Assembly (NCBI GenBank): GCA_030159075.1
Contig: BROG01000401.1
Location: 124,001 to 188,000 of the forward strand
Source of the DNA: Atrina japonica
Taxonomy: Eukaryota; Mollusca; Bivalvia; Pterioida; Pinnidae
Direction: 5' to 3'
Length of the DNA stretch: 64,000 bases
The translations under genes were made by a program, and so were the position numbers. The notes under the pieces were generated by a model. It made no database searches, was not told the origin of the DNA, and worked only from the letters and a program-made list of their open reading frames with translations. Position 1 is the first letter of the stretch. Every line of letters begins with the position of its first letter. Shown here piece after piece: positions 1-12,209 of this stretch.

Positions 1-276
1 TTCATTCCGATAGCAACGATAACCCCATACCACATGCCAACACGAACATGTATCATTCTTATACCAGATGTGTTGTTAATGCGAGAGCTAATTACAATAC
101 TATTCATTCATCAGCTTCATTCCTTTGAAATTTCTGTCTTGCACTGACATAAAAACATGAATGTTATAAAATGATATAAATGAATATATTGCCAGCAGTC
201 CTCTGTTTCTAAAACACAAAAATAAACTGAAAAAAAACTGTATAACTTAATATTACCGAAACAAGACAAATAAAAC

Positions 277-311
<35 letters not shown>

Positions 312-350
312 CAACCGATAAGCAAATAGATAGATAGGCAAATAGATAGA
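277..350. repeat. (GATA)n microsatellite, left part
   Basis: Runs of GATA with interruptions lie at 277-310, 317-320 and 326-350. The same repeat resumes after the MITE at about 539-600 with GACA variants. Confidence 0.9.
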
Positions 351-534
351 TACAGTAAAACCTGCCATAGCGGCCACCTCTATATAAGGACTTCCTGTCT
401 ATAAAGGCCAGTTTTGAAAAGTACCATGACTGTATACTTCAACTAAGTTTAACCTCTGTATAAGGGTCAACTGCACATAAAGGCCAATATTTTCTGGTCC
501 CTATGGGTGGCCCCTATATACAGGTCTAACTGTA
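351..534. mobile_element. Short MITE inserted in a GATA microsatellite
   Basis: The ends are inverted: TACAGTAAAACCTG at the left, and TACAGTTAGACCTGTA when the right end is reverse-complemented. The interior holds repeated ggcca / tataaagg motifs. GATA repeats lie on both sides (277-310 and about 539-600), so the element appears to have landed in the microsatellite. The TA at both edges fits a TA target duplication as in Tc1/mariner or pogo-like elements; that class is inference. Confidence 0.6.
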
Positions 535-538
535 TTCA

Positions 539-600
539 GATAGACAGATAGATAGATATAGATAGATAGACAGATAGATAGATAGACAGATAGAGAGACA
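539..600. repeat. (GATA/GACA)n microsatellite, right part
   Basis: Mixed GATA and GACA repeats. This is the continuation of the array to the left of the MITE. Confidence 0.85.
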
Positions 601-1400
601 TAGAATCAGAATTGTCGTTCATATCACCAAACAAAATGTTGAATAAACACAGGCAATGATCAGGTTATTTGAAATCTTATTTGTAATATTTGTATACTAT
701 TCTATACAATTCAATGCCAGCATTTTGAATTAAGAACAAGAAAGTAACGGATCTCTGGAATAAATAGAATTTGAATCAGAACGCTTATATATTCACCAGA
801 AAACAAGCAAATAATTTTTGTAGAATCTAAACCAATCAAACAATCTAATGCTGTTGCTTATCAAACATTCAATTTAATAAAAAATGGCCTATTATTGATG
901 ATGATCGAATTTATACCAATCTCTGTTGTCATATTCCATTATAATACTAAATATGAAAACAGCAGATTCCAAACATTCATTCGTCATTTTGTAGTTAGAT
1001 AGCAATTCCGTGACCTAAATTACATTTATCTAAATTCTTTTTGTCACAGTTTAATTCCAGTAAACTATATATGAAAACAATAGTTTATAGAAATAATGAC
1101 TGGAAAGACGCCGATCTTTAGTTGGATAACAATTAATATTATTTTGCCAAAATGATAATTATAGCGATTTCTTGTCATAGTTCCATTAAACTAAAATGGA
1201 AAACCAGTACTGAAATTTTATAAGGAGCGAGTCGCCGTTCTGCCGCTGAGTGACAAATCTTTGGAAACTATATCATCAAGCAATTAGTGATAAAACAAAC
1301 ATAAACAGTTGATCTTCATCTTGCTGTCATAATTATCGGTTTTGACGAAACACGAACGATTTTACGATGAAATTTATTTGAAAATCGTATTCTTATATCG
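601..1400. other. Unassigned AT-rich stretch
   Basis: No coding frame, RNA gene or clear repeat boundary was recognised here. Confidence 0.5.
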
Positions 1401-1404
1401 ATTA

Positions 1405-1742
<338 letters not shown>

Positions 1743-1789
1743 CACACAGCACTAACACCAACAACACTATATATCCAAGGGTGTCGGAT

Positions 1790-2344
1790 ATAAGCAATAG
1801 ATACAAGAAAAGAATATATAAAGCATTAAAATCACAAACGACGCGGGCAAAATGAAAGTCAAATTTTCCGGCCGACCTGTCCCTTCATCAGGACAAAACG
1901 ATTTAAGTAACATGAAAAATCGTACAAATACACACTCGCGCACACAACGGAAGAGTGAAAGAAATTCTACATATAACAAGAACAGCATGATGAAGCAATA
2001 AATAAGTGAAAATTGAAAACAAATTGAAAGGATAACTAAAACTTAGCTAAGCTCAAACTACCAACGAAATGTAAATCGAACTAGAGCTAAGTGACAATAA
2101 CAAGAAACTGCAAAATTACTAAATAAATTTGATCTACAACAACGTAAAAACACGAAAGTCAGTCTCTTGATAGTCAAAATTTTCATTTATTACTTCATTA
2201 CGCTGTACTTGTAATATGTAGCATTTCTTTCACTCTTCGCTTGTATGTGTGGGTGTTTGCGTGAGTGTGTATTTTTACGTTTTTTCATGTTATCTAATTG
2301 TTTTGTCCTGATGAAGGGACAGGTCGTCCCGAAAATTTGACTTA

Positions 2345-2345
<1 letters not shown>
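1790..2345. mobile_element. Inverted-repeat element next to microsatellites
   Basis: The segment at about 1855-2012 is repeated in inverted orientation at about 2172-2343; cctgtcccttcatcagg on the left pairs with cctgatgaagggacagg on the right. The arms share about 150 bp with moderate divergence. A third, related copy is at 41012-41395. The element is flanked by (TG)n on the left and (GT)n on the right. Confidence 0.7.

Positions 2346-2346
<1 letters not shown>

Positions 2347-2393
<47 letters not shown>
2347..2393. repeat. (GT)n microsatellite
   Basis: About 23 perfect GT units directly following the inverted-repeat element. Confidence 0.98.
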
Positions 2394-2395
<2 letters not shown>

Positions 2396-2486
2396 ACGCG
2401 ATATAGAAATATCCCTGCTTGAGAGGCAACCAGTCGAATACGCAAATAATCGAGTTGATGGGTTTAATTCAATTGTTTTTCTTATA

Positions 2487-2487
<1 letters not shown>

Positions 2488-2581
<94 letters not shown>
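2488..2581. repeat. (AT)n microsatellite
   Basis: About 46 uninterrupted AT units. Confidence 0.98.
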
Positions 2582-2583
<2 letters not shown>

Positions 2584-2759
2584 AAATCCCGGTGTCACAA
2601 CCAAGAGTTCATAAACCAGCGACAAATTATGATAAGTTATTGTCGCACTTCGAAAAAAAATGTTGACAATATTGAAATATTTATAATAATCCAAATGAAT
2701 TTACATTCCAAATAATATGTAACAAACATGATATTTTTAACTATAATAGTATAATCCAT

Positions 2760-3020
2760 ACTGCCTAACGGGATGGAGTCTTGTGAACCCATTCTTGACC
2801 TGGACGAGTTTAAAATTTTGGTAATAAAGCATAATCAGATACAATTTACACTGGCAAGAGTAATCGCCCCTACTTGTACCCATACCAGTATCCTGTGAGG
2901 AGGGAATAAAATGTGTTTCCCGTTAAGATTGCCATTACCGAAAAGTGAGTAAAATCATCCCATGATAACGAAAAGATTACTCCACCCTGCCATCTTATGT
3001 GAATCGGACAGTACTTGCTA
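2760..3020 (+). mobile_element. Dispersed repeat related to the 43-bp satellite (copy 1)
   Basis: It shares order and wording with copies at 27372-27535 and 46716-46970: a segment with gacctggacgag, then gtaataaagcataat, then gaggaataaaatg, then aaaagtgagtaaaatcatcc followed by a single satellite-like monomer ending gattactcc. In the copy at 27.4 kb that end monomer has expanded into an array. Confidence 0.7.
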
Positions 3021-3594
3021 CAATACAACGAAAAGAGGAAAAGATTTGATTAAAATGTGTATTAGATTTAGGTTTACATTTCCTCATACTTCATTTAAAA
3101 CTTATGAAAATTTGTTAATACTAGAAATGTTGCAATAATGATTCAAAGAATCAAATTAAGAAAATGAAATCATAGACCACACACATTAGAACTGGTTTCA
3201 AGCTAAAAATAAAATATCTTATCTTTTTCAGATTAAATCTTTTAGTCTTCAGAATATATTAAAAAGATCATTTAACAAAAACAGATATTCAAAAGTGTGA
3301 AAAGCGAACGAAGAACAAAATGTTTAACTCTCAGTCCTCCGGGTACAATCGAACTTGTGCACTTTAATACCTGCACTCATACCTGCGACAAAAATCTGAA
3401 AACTCAAACAAACCTAGGTATATTTAATGGCTCGCTCACACTCCAAGCAAATGCAAGATTACTTAGAACCTGTTGGCCGAGTAAGAACATGAACTGTTTC
3501 TTTTTACATATTTTACTAAATAACAATTTGGTGTTACGAGTTGTATCGTCAGATACGACAGAGGAACTAGAATTTGTTTACTGCTTAGATTGAT
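3020..3594. other. Unassigned AT-rich stretch
   Basis: A 98-codon open frame at 3297-3593 opens at a GTG rather than an ATG, has no recognisable domain and runs to the edge of a MITE copy. No other structure was recognised. Confidence 0.4.
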
Positions 3595-3893
3595 GTACAA
3601 AAAGAAAACAAAATAGATATACAGAGGCATAGCAAACTCTTATATCGCTATGTATTTTGTGAATGTTGCTTAAAAAACCAAGTTTTGCAATTATTCGTTT
3701 GTAAATCATTAGTTCAACCTCATTATTTGTATATGCATACAACACTAGAGCTGACTTTTATTTTCACAAAAATATAGGAATATAAGAATGGTACTCTGGT
3801 GTATACATCTTATTTGTTATTGTACATCAATCTAGGTTGCAAAAACCGATATTTGTTTTAAACAAAAACAGCTAATGTCCCTTTAAGATAATG
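3594..3893. mobile_element. MITE family A, copy with diverged left end
   Basis: It shares the interior of copies at 5695, 55127 and 62236: attcctatattttgtg-like, gtatatgcatac, tattttcacaaaa, cttatttgttattgtac. It ends with aacagctaatgtccctttaa, the family terminus. The left terminal repeat is poor. Confidence 0.65.
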
Positions 3894-4196
3894 CAATAAA
3901 TCATGATAGTCGTTTTATTATAGAATATATCAGATGGGAATGATTTCATTATTTCTGTAACACAATAGTACACAGATAGTTAATATGAAAACATTTTTCA
4001 AAGGACATGGAAAAATCGAATTTGACAGAAAATCACAGTAAAAACATTTGTTTACCGAAAGAAAATAATATGGCAATTTGATGATTTTATACTATGAAAT
4101 TACCAATTTTTAACCCAATCTGTGACTAAAAATGACAACTTGCCACAGTTATCTGTATGGAATCATTTCTTGAAAATGACACATTTGATAGTCCAT

Positions 4197-4344
4197 AAGA
4201 TATTAGTAGTGACAACAAATTAACAACAATAGTGATGATAATAATGATGATGACGACAATGACGATGTTGTTGTTGTTGATGATGATGAAGATGATGATG
4301 ACGATGATGGTGCAATGTAATCTACATTTCTTAGCACAGTATTT

Positions 4345-4434
<90 letters not shown>
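4197..4434. repeat. GAT-rich low complexity plus (AT)n microsatellite
   Basis: Imperfect GAT/GAC/GTT trinucleotides lie at about 4200-4312, followed by about 42 AT units at 4349-4434. Apparent ORFs on both strands here are repeat translations. Confidence 0.95.
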
Positions 4435-4436
<2 letters not shown>

Positions 4437-4439
4437 CAC

Positions 4440-5262
4440 TTACCGTTTCTGCTATATTTTCCAGCACGTAGCTGATTTCACTTCTATACCCTCTATGCGG
4501 TTGCTATCTTAAAGCATATACTGAGACACATAGCTGCTGTCACATCGATTCAACACACGTCATCGCGTTTCTGGTGAGGTTCATTTTTCGCTGACCTTAG
4601 AGTGTTATGCATTCTAATAAGGACAACTACTTTCTACAATTATACATGTTTCATTAGTATGAAGATAAGATGTACAAAATATGCATGATTTTCATGAATG
4701 CTCTTTATTGACATATCATTTTGTTAGATCAAATATTGTGTTTTGGCATAACGTTTATATCAGGCTATGTAGAATATTATCACAGACACTTCTCTAGCCG
4801 ATATTACAGAACCATAGGCCTCTCTATCAGCTTGAAACAGCTCGTGTTTTGTCAGTTACGCTTTGTCAGAATTATCGCTGAAACGAAATCAAACACTTTA
4901 AATGCAAATTAACTTTTCGATTCTTTCACAATATTATTAATCATGTTTTGTGGGTATGATAAAGCTATGTATATCTTAATTCGTACTTTGACAATTCAAC
5001 ATCTTGTAATATTGCTTGTGTTTGTTTTGAATACAATAATTTTAACGATCCAATAGTTACATGTCAAATAGAACCATTGTCGGAATATTAGGAAAAGAAG
5101 AGATCGTTCCCACAGTCACCCTCATATAGAATTTAGATTTTACAAATGATTCGATATGCAAGGGTGTGTTCAACATATAAACATTTCATATACAGATGAA
5201 AACTACTTACTGACAAATTATTGACACAGAGATATCGAAAACAACGTTAGATGTCAATTTCA
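4440..5262. other. Unassigned AT-rich stretch
   Basis: No coding frame above background and no recognised repeat. Confidence 0.4.
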
Positions 5263-5264
5263 TT

Positions 5265-5450
5265 TGTATTTGACTGTTGACTCACGGCGGGGGTGACCGG
5301 TCGCCAGGGGATGCTTACTCTTCCATGACACCTGTTCCAAACTCTTGGTTCCAGAGGTCCGTGTTTGTCCATATTTTACCAGATTTGTATCTATATCCTG
5401 GACATCTTTAAAATTTATACTTTGGTTTCTGAGATCTTTTTATATTTAGT
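5265..5450 (+). mobile_element. Dispersed repeat with gactcacggcggg core (copy 1)
   Basis: The core tgactcacggcggg...gtgaccggtcg...caggggatgcttact is followed by ccatgacacctg and later tcctggacatct. It matches 10925-11160 and, inverted, 43530-43640. The motif is one I recall as common in bivalve genomes; its class is unknown to me. Confidence 0.65.
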
Positions 5451-5694
5451 CATTCTGAATCGCGGAAGTCAAGCTTAAGAAATCAAGAGACATAAAAGAA
5501 TAATACTGTGCATTGACTTCTAATTTAGTCGTTTAAAGCTTTGTAACGTGGCCTTCCTCCGGAACACGACTTCAGGAGACACTATTAATCATTATCTTAT
5601 TTAATGAGATTCAATAATCAACATGGCTATAATTGTACAAATCTCTGATAATATTATATATAGCCAGACGTCTGTTAAAGGGGCATTAGATGTG

Positions 5695-5996
5695 TTTACC
5701 AAACACAATTATTTCTTTTCTGCGTTTACTACTTGTACTTGATGTACAATAACACATTATATGCAGGCATAAAAATCTTACATTCCTTTATATTTTGTGA
5801 AAGTAAGGTCAAGTTCAGTGTAGTATGCATATACGAATGGTAAGATTGAATTAATTAATTGCAAGTAAATAATTCAGGCAATTTTCACAACTATATAAGA
5901 AGTAAAGGACTTTTATGACTGTGTATATCAAACTAAGTAGCAAAAAAAAAAAATGAAAGAAAACTAGACAAAATAACACAGCTAATGCCCGTTTTC
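5695..5996. mobile_element. MITE family A, complete copy (~300 bp)
   Basis: The left end ggggcattagatgtgttta is the inverted counterpart of the right end aacacagctaatgcccg. The interior includes gatgtacaataacac and catattcctttatattttgtg-type motifs shared with three other copies in the window. No coding capacity. Confidence 0.8.
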
Positions 5997-6330
5997 ACTG
6001 TGAAAATATTTAAAAACAATAGAGGTATAGGTCTTGCAATATAAGTGGCACACCCAACAAAACCGAAACACTACTGTCTATTTTCCAGAACTATGTCGTA
6101 CAGATATAACATATTGCCTTGCACAGATTCTATGTATTACTGATGCTGTTACTTCTGTTTCGACAAGAAACCTGTTACCCCTGTTATGATTTAATTCAGA
6201 CTCGCTGTGTTTGTAAAAATGTGCCAATTTACCGTGGTAGATCTATACATTATAATTCATATAACGAACTAAAACAGTGCCTTAGCTCGTACAGCTCTTT
6301 TTCTCCATGTGACATCAATTTTGGATGCCG

Positions 6331-6720
6331 TTTTAGGTCACCCGAGTCAAAGGCTCATGGTAACCTATTGCTATCGTCATATATCTGTCGTCGTACAGTG
6401 TTAAATTTTACACATTTTCGACTTCTTCTCAAGAACCAGTGGACCAATTCTAATCAAACATGGCAGGAATATTCCATTGTACAACGCAGAATGTTTGCGA
6501 ATGAAAAGTAAATAGCAACCACAGTGCCCCAAAACGGGCCAAAAAGGACCAAAACCTGGTACATCTTTATCAAACTTTTTTTCATGAGCCGAATTCAGAT
6601 GTCTTTCAAATTTGGTTTGCTTGATAACTAGGTCCATATCTACAAAGGTTGCAAAGGAAAACGAAAAAAAGCCACTAGGACGCTCTTCAAATGACGTAGG
6701 AAACGGTTTTATACAAATGG
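6331..6720 (+). mobile_element. End of the mollusc-type ttttaggtcac element family
   Basis: It begins ttttaggtcacccgagtcaa, then acctattgctatcg and cgacttcttctcaagaacc. This matches, in reverse complement, the right end of the element at 55923-57840 (ttttagctcatctggcccg, then ttctcaagaaccaatggg). Only this end is clear; the other end was not located. It overlaps the second half of a 130-codon open frame, which is therefore not a gene. Confidence 0.65.
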
Positions 6721-7154
6721 CTTATTAACTAAAAACATTAACTTTCTGCATATAAAGGTATATGAGCATATAGTGAGAGGTTCATTTTCAAATTCTCAAT
6801 AACAAATTTTTCAATTTTTAACCAATCTTGGCAGTAACTATAGCTATGAGAGGCTGCATTATCTTTTTTAATGAAAAGTGGCTAAAATCCATCGGGGCTC
6901 TAAAAATGGCTAAATATGTCACACCGTAAAAAGTTCTAGAGAGCCAATGACCATCGTATTTTAACTCAAGTGACCGATTGACCTCTAGCTAAGAAGTACA
7001 AAATTTATGTTTTTTTCAGTCAGAAAAAACAGTTGTGATAGAAAAAAAACATTTTTATGAAATCCACAAAAGAGTATTTTTTTAAAAAATCAGGTTTTAC
7101 TTGTCAGCATGGGAAACAACCTTCTCATCATATGATCGTAATCACATCAATTAC

Positions 7155-7225
7155 ATTTCAGAGACATCCATGGTTGAGTGTTTAGAGCACGCTTTGAACC
7201 ATGAAGTCTTTCACTTTTGGTCATT
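7155..7225 (+). mobile_element. SINE family 2 head fragment
   Basis: The sequence tggttgagtgtttagagcac followed by gctttgaaccatgaagtc resembles the tRNA-like head of the complete copy at 25582-25822. Confidence 0.5.
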
Positions 7226-7249
7226 GCAGGTTTTCAGATAATATAAACA

Positions 7250-7350
7250 TAATACCAAAGCCATAATGCTCAAGACGATATCGGTTCTGTCAATTAGACT
7301 TCATCAGTTGAGCTCCAATTTGATGTGTATTTTCCAAAGAGAAAGTGGTA
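7250..7350 (-). mobile_element. MITE family B fragment
   Basis: In reverse complement it reads tcaactgatgaagtct, then tgacagaaccgat and gtcttgagcattatggcttt. It is related to copies at 10670, 23135, 27235, 28888, 30300, 49975 and 59435. Confidence 0.55.
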
Positions 7351-7447
7351 TCATACAAGGCCAAAAAATAGATGCAAAGTACATCCGAAATACGTCGAAG
7401 AGTAACCACTGTAAACAAAATTGATTATCTTAGCTTTAGAAATTTTA

Positions 7448-9868
7448 GGAATTTAAGAGTAATTCTATGTAAAGACCAAAGAATTATTTAAGTGCTGAGA
7501 AATGGTATGTCACAGAATACGCTCATATTTACTATATATGTTTATTATAGAATACTAAAACATAATATTGATTTTAAAATTGAAAAAAATATATATTGTT
7601 GCCATGGCAACAAAGAGTTGTTTTTCACAAGATTTGTCCTCTTACCCTTATAGAAAAAGGCATTTTTGCATAGTTTCAACATTTGTTTTTATTTAACATA
7701 CAAGATATATCAATAATGTAAATATTTTATATGAATCACCTTTGATTAGACATTCAAAACAATAAAAGCCAAAGTGATAATCAGTACAGAAGGTATTTTG
7801 CCTAACAACTTAAAGAGAGGGTGTTTCTGCAATTATCCAATTAGAAGAATTTTATGATTTTTTGATTTTTCAAGACTTTACCCCCCAAAAATGCAGCATA
7901 GAAATTTTAAGATACTTTGGCCTAAAGTTTGAATAAGTCTTATAGAACAATATATTATAAAATCAGTGCCGGTATTTTTTTTCGTTTCTTAGCAACGGTT
8001 ACTCAAAGTTTGGCTATTTTAAGAATTTTCAACGTATATAGTTCAACTAAATTTCTCCTATCATTTCAAATCTTCATAATATTTTTAAATCTAACTTTCA
8101 AATATAGTAAATAACAACTGCCGAGATCAAATAATATATATAATTTCATTATATACTGTATTAGAAATATAATATACCTTAATATACCTTACCCCAGATT
8201 CCCGCGTCCGTTCAAATCAGGACTCTGACATTGTCTCTTTTCGATCCGATTCTATAGCATCTCGTAAATCTTGATTTTTACACAAAACTATGCTATTTGA
8301 TAATATTTAGAGACACCTATGATCATATACAATGATTATATTCAGTTTATCTTAAGTCAAAAAGCTTCAGATTAGTGTAAATTGACCTGACATCTCAACT
8401 CCGCCACTGAAATCCGACTAGTGCGCTTTCATCAGCCAAAATCTAGGAAATCTAAAATGAACCAAAATTTGAGTAACTTTTTACTGAAAATAATTCAGAA
8501 TGATGTCCTTAATTATCTTTGAAAAGATTACTTAAATAGAATTAGAATTGGGTGAGAAATCAACGATTATTTATTTCGAATCCGCCGCTAATCGAATCCG
8601 AAAACACTATACTATCAGGAATCCGACATTAGCATCCTTTTCGATCCTAACGAAAAATAAGTGATTTTAGTGTCATTTAATGGTATATTTAGAAGGATAT
8701 CATCATAAACGATTGTGATATATACTTTACTTAAAGTTTAAATATAACAAATTAACTTAAATCTATCCAATACCTCGACTCCGCCGTCGAATCCGACTAC
8801 TAATTTTAGTGTGCCAACATAAGACAATGTCATGTAAATCGAGTCCAAAAATAATTTTGTATAATTTTCTACTGTGAATGATGTAAAATACCGCAATAAA
8901 GATATCCTACAAATATTGTGTTCTTTGAATAAGTATTGGGGAAGAAATCGACAATTATTTGTTCGAATCCGCCGATTCTCGAATCCGACTCCACCTCCGA
9001 CTACTACTTTTAGTGACCGACTTAATCAACGCGAGATAGACGCTCTAGTTTATTACAAACGTATCGTGGTTATTTTTAAGCGCATAACTGACCACGATTT
9101 CGGCTGTATTGACAGAGTGGAAACGGAAAACATTCAAATTCCGGTTTGAGAAAACGGGTAACGATAGATTTGGACGTAAACACCCCCAAAACCTAAAATT
9201 TGGTCGTATTTACGAGTGATTTGGTTGCATTATGGATCTATTTTTATTGCAAGTACGATTTCTTGTATCCACATTTAGTACCGAGTTCATTTACTATTTT
9301 TCTTAACGAATTCTCTTTTGGCACGGATAACAAATTACGTTGATGTTGTCCAAGGAATTATTAATTAGTGACAAAAATACCCACTGAGATATTTTGCTGT
9401 TCGTTTCTACTAATGTTACTAAAGTCACTAGAGAAAAATGAGCGATTTCCTATGCTGCGTTTTTACAGAGGCCTGATTTAAATTTGCACGGAATTTCCCT
9501 ATATTAACCTAAAAAACCAACTTTCGACAGGCCTTTTTTAAAACACGGAGGCATTATGAACCCCGATATTTTCTACCTTGTTATATAAACATGTTAAGAT
9601 CAACAATAAATACAAAAAACTGCTGTCAAAACCGACATAAATATCACATTTCATGAAATTTACGTAATATGGCTATTTCAATTAGGTTACCATATTCTAT
9701 ATAGATAAATGACGGTTGCTATGGTAACGAGGGAGTTTTACTGGGAAAAAATTGCAAGGTTTTGTTACTCTCATGCAAGGCTATCATTGTGACCAGCTGC
9801 TTTCAAAATTTGCGATATACCATTTCTGACCAATTTTGGTCTTTATATAGAATTACTCTTAAATGTTG
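7448..9868. mobile_element. ~2.4-kb element with inverted ends and internal duplication
   Basis: The left end tttaagagtaattctatgta and the right end (reverse complement ttaagagtaattctatataa) are inverted copies, continuing into aagaccaaa and aaatggtat. Inside, a ~380-bp block with ccgactccgccg-type motifs is duplicated (about 8385-8630 and 8765-9010). No open frame was recognised, so it is probably non-autonomous. Confidence 0.5.
8385..9012 (+). repeat. ~380-bp direct duplication, diverged
   Basis: Both copies run from an actccgcc...aatccgacta segment, through ttttctactg and a caacgattattt or cgacaattattt motif, to ttcgaatccgccg. Divergence is substantial. Confidence 0.5.
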
Positions 9869-9939
9869 TTATCAGTGCCAAATATTACTTTAGTATGAGA
9901 TAAACAGATGGTACCGAAATACCAGGTACTTTCTGATAT

Positions 9940-10082
9940 CTGTGATAAAGTTTGCCAGTTTACTTGCGGAAGGCCAGTGGTCTCTTCTTGGATAGATTGT
10001 AACCAGTTTCTCTCATCCACCATTGATAACCGATCGCCACTAACTGAAAAATGGTTGAGTGTGGCGTAAACACCATACAATA
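9940..10082 (+). mobile_element. SINE family 2, 5'-truncated copy
   Basis: It contains aagtttgccagtttacttgc, ggaaggccagtggtctcttc, ctctcatccaccattg and the tail ggttgagtgtggcgtaaac, in the order of the complete copy at 25582-25822 (reverse complement). The tRNA-like head is missing. Confidence 0.75.
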
Positions 10083-10349
10083 TTTTAAAAAGTACTGCAC
10101 TACATCGACAGGACTCGTATCTTATATAAAACGGATCTTATAGGAAGCATGTGTTAATTTGTTAATAAATTTGTATGATGTTGCAAGTAAGATGCTGATG
10201 GCTTTACATTTTATTTTTCATTAGCACTGCCTTTTGGTGTTTGTATGCTTTTTAATTATCGTTATTACGCAGATTTCGCATTATTACATTTCTTTTCATA
10301 TTATTACTCTTTTATTTGCATTTATACGACAAATTCTGCGTAATTACGC

Positions 10350-10498
10350 CGTTTTAACTTGTCTTATGGGGTCTTTATGGGGAGGTGGTCTTTATACAGA
10401 GGTTGATTTCTATTACTGGGGACATTAACATATGGTCTTTGTGACCAGGTGGTCTTCATACACAGGTGGTCGCTAAAGCAGGTTTCAATGTATTACAT
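10350..10498 (-). mobile_element. MITE end related to the tacagtgaaacctg family
   Basis: Read on the minus strand it begins tacattgaaacctgctttag and continues cgaccacctgtgtatgaaga. It is similar in style to copies at 37700 and 43440. The opposite end was not found. Confidence 0.5.
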
Positions 10499-10669
10499 AT
10501 GCTACTAACCGTCTTTCGTAGTAATAAATACTTTTAAATACTAAATTAGATATTGTTTTGTTATAATGCTTTATAATGTTTTACACAAAACACGAAACAT
10601 TGTACATGGGAAATCAAATACAAATGTATATATCGCAAATGGAAATGTACAAAAACAAATTTGACTAAA

Positions 10670-10876
10670 AGTAATAAAATATCATTGACAATAGCAAAGT
10701 TATAGTTTTACAAAAAAGCTCAAGAAGGTCGAGCACGAAATTGATATAAATGTATATTTCCGAAAGTAGAGACAATAAGTAATAAAATATCATTAACAAT
10801 AGCAAAGTCATAGTTTTACAAAAGAGGCTCAAGAAGGTCGAGCACGAAATTGATATAAATGTATATTTCCGAAAGA
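10670..10876 (-). repeat. 108-bp tandem duplication of MITE family B sequence
   Basis: The segment from 10670 (agtaataaaatatcattgac) recurs at 10778 with few differences, and both copies share gaaggtcgagcacgaaattg. The period is 108 bp. Confidence 0.85.
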
Positions 10877-10924
10877 AAAGTGGTATCACACAATCCGTTT
10901 AATTGTAGTTATTGTACATATTCG

Positions 10925-11160
10925 GCTGGTACCGAAATACCATCCTGTCAGCGCATTTATTCCTCACGTATTTCATTTGGACTTGACTGTGGACTCACGG
11001 CGGGTGTGACCGGTCGACAGGGGATGCTTACTCCACCATGACACCTGATCCCACCTCTTGGTTTCCAGATTTTGTCCATTTTTGCCGGATTTGTATCTGT
11101 GTCCTGGACATCCTAGATATTTATACTTTGGTATCTGAGATGTTTTATATCATTTATGGT
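10925..11160 (+). mobile_element. Dispersed repeat with gactcacggcggg core (copy 2)
   Basis: It carries tgtggactcacggcgggtgt, ggggatgcttactccaccat, cacctgatcccacctcttgg and tgtcctggacatcctagat, collinear with 5265-5450. Confidence 0.7.
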
Positions 11161-11170
11161 CTCTGTTTGC

Positions 11171-11717
11171 AGTGAAAGTACTGGTTGCATGGTAGATATC
11201 TTAAATGATAAATATTGACTCATTTAACCACCATTATTTATCAAATTTGGTGTTTTGGTGTAAAAAATCATTTTTTAAACAAAAATCTGTGAAAAGGTAC
11301 TATACATTAAGCCATTTATAACCCATGATTTTACGAAGGTGTTTTTCAGAGGGTATGTTTTTCAGAAAGCCTACCAAAATGCTATAATTGTTAACACTCT
11401 GGCCACTTAGGGGTTATATAATAGGCCAATACGTATTTTTTTTTTAGAATATTTGTCAAACAACAATTAAACTCATTGCAAAAAGCTATAATAAATGAAT
11501 GATTATTTGAGATTTTTCAATTTGAATCTATTTTTTTTCCAAAACACAAATTGGTAAAAACCTGGGCTATAAGTGGCATAAAGTATAGTATTTTTTTTTT
11601 ACAGATTTCTGTTGGAAAAATAGATTTTTTTACCCCAAACACCAAATTTGATAAATAATGGTTGTGGAACAGGTCTATACCTGTCATTTAAGATATCTAC
11701 AACCAGTACTTTCATTG
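11171..11717. mobile_element. Foldback element with ~150-bp inverted arms
   Basis: The left arm (11171 to about 11330) reads agtgaaagtactggttgcat...gatatcttaaatga...accattatttatcaaatttg. The right arm, reverse-complemented (11717 to about 11560), reads aatgaaagtactggttgtag...gatatcttaaatga...accattatttatcaaatttg. Both continue through aaatctgt and tactata. The loop is about 230 bp. There is no coding capacity; a transcript would form a long hairpin. Confidence 0.85.
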
Positions 11718-11719
11718 CA

Positions 11720-12190
11720 TTAAGAGGCCATAAATTGGGGATAATTTGAGGTTTTTCTAGTTTTCAGCGATCCTCGTTAATTTTGTAAGGTATGTTTATT
11801 AAGGTACTCCAATTATCCCTTTGATACGAGTCGATTGTTATAGTCAAGTATCCATTAGAAGTGTTGTACCTTGACCCACAGCCAGGTAAGATAGATAACT
11901 CTTGCTATTTAATGCATGTGGATACCTTTCTTCTTTGCAATATGGCATCTCCTTGATTTGAATAGAGTAATTACTTCTTCTTTATCTGAAATCAATTGAT
12001 GACTTTGAGTTACATTACATTGTAATATATAAATGTAATACACTTAAAATTTTATATAGAAATATTTGCTAATTGAAGTAATATTTGAATGTTATGTTTC
12101 GTAATAATGTTAGACACCGTACATTTTTATATTGTTTACATATTACTGGTAATGCTTTGTAGAGCATCTCATCGATATCATCGATATTGG
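11720..12190. other. Unassigned AT-rich stretch
   Basis: No gene or repeat boundary was recognised. Confidence 0.4.
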
Positions 12191-12209
12191 TCCTCCCGCA
12201 ATACAAGAG

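Noticed and set aside
3297..3593. 98-codon open frame
   Set aside because: It opens at a GTG, has no motif, lies directly against a MITE, and no splice sites were found to connect it.
6119..6511. 130-codon cysteine-containing open frame resembling a small secreted protein
   Set aside because: The start is a TTG, not an ATG, and from about 6331 the frame lies in a repeat family end (ttttaggtcac...) also present at 55923-57840 and 51950. No independent support.
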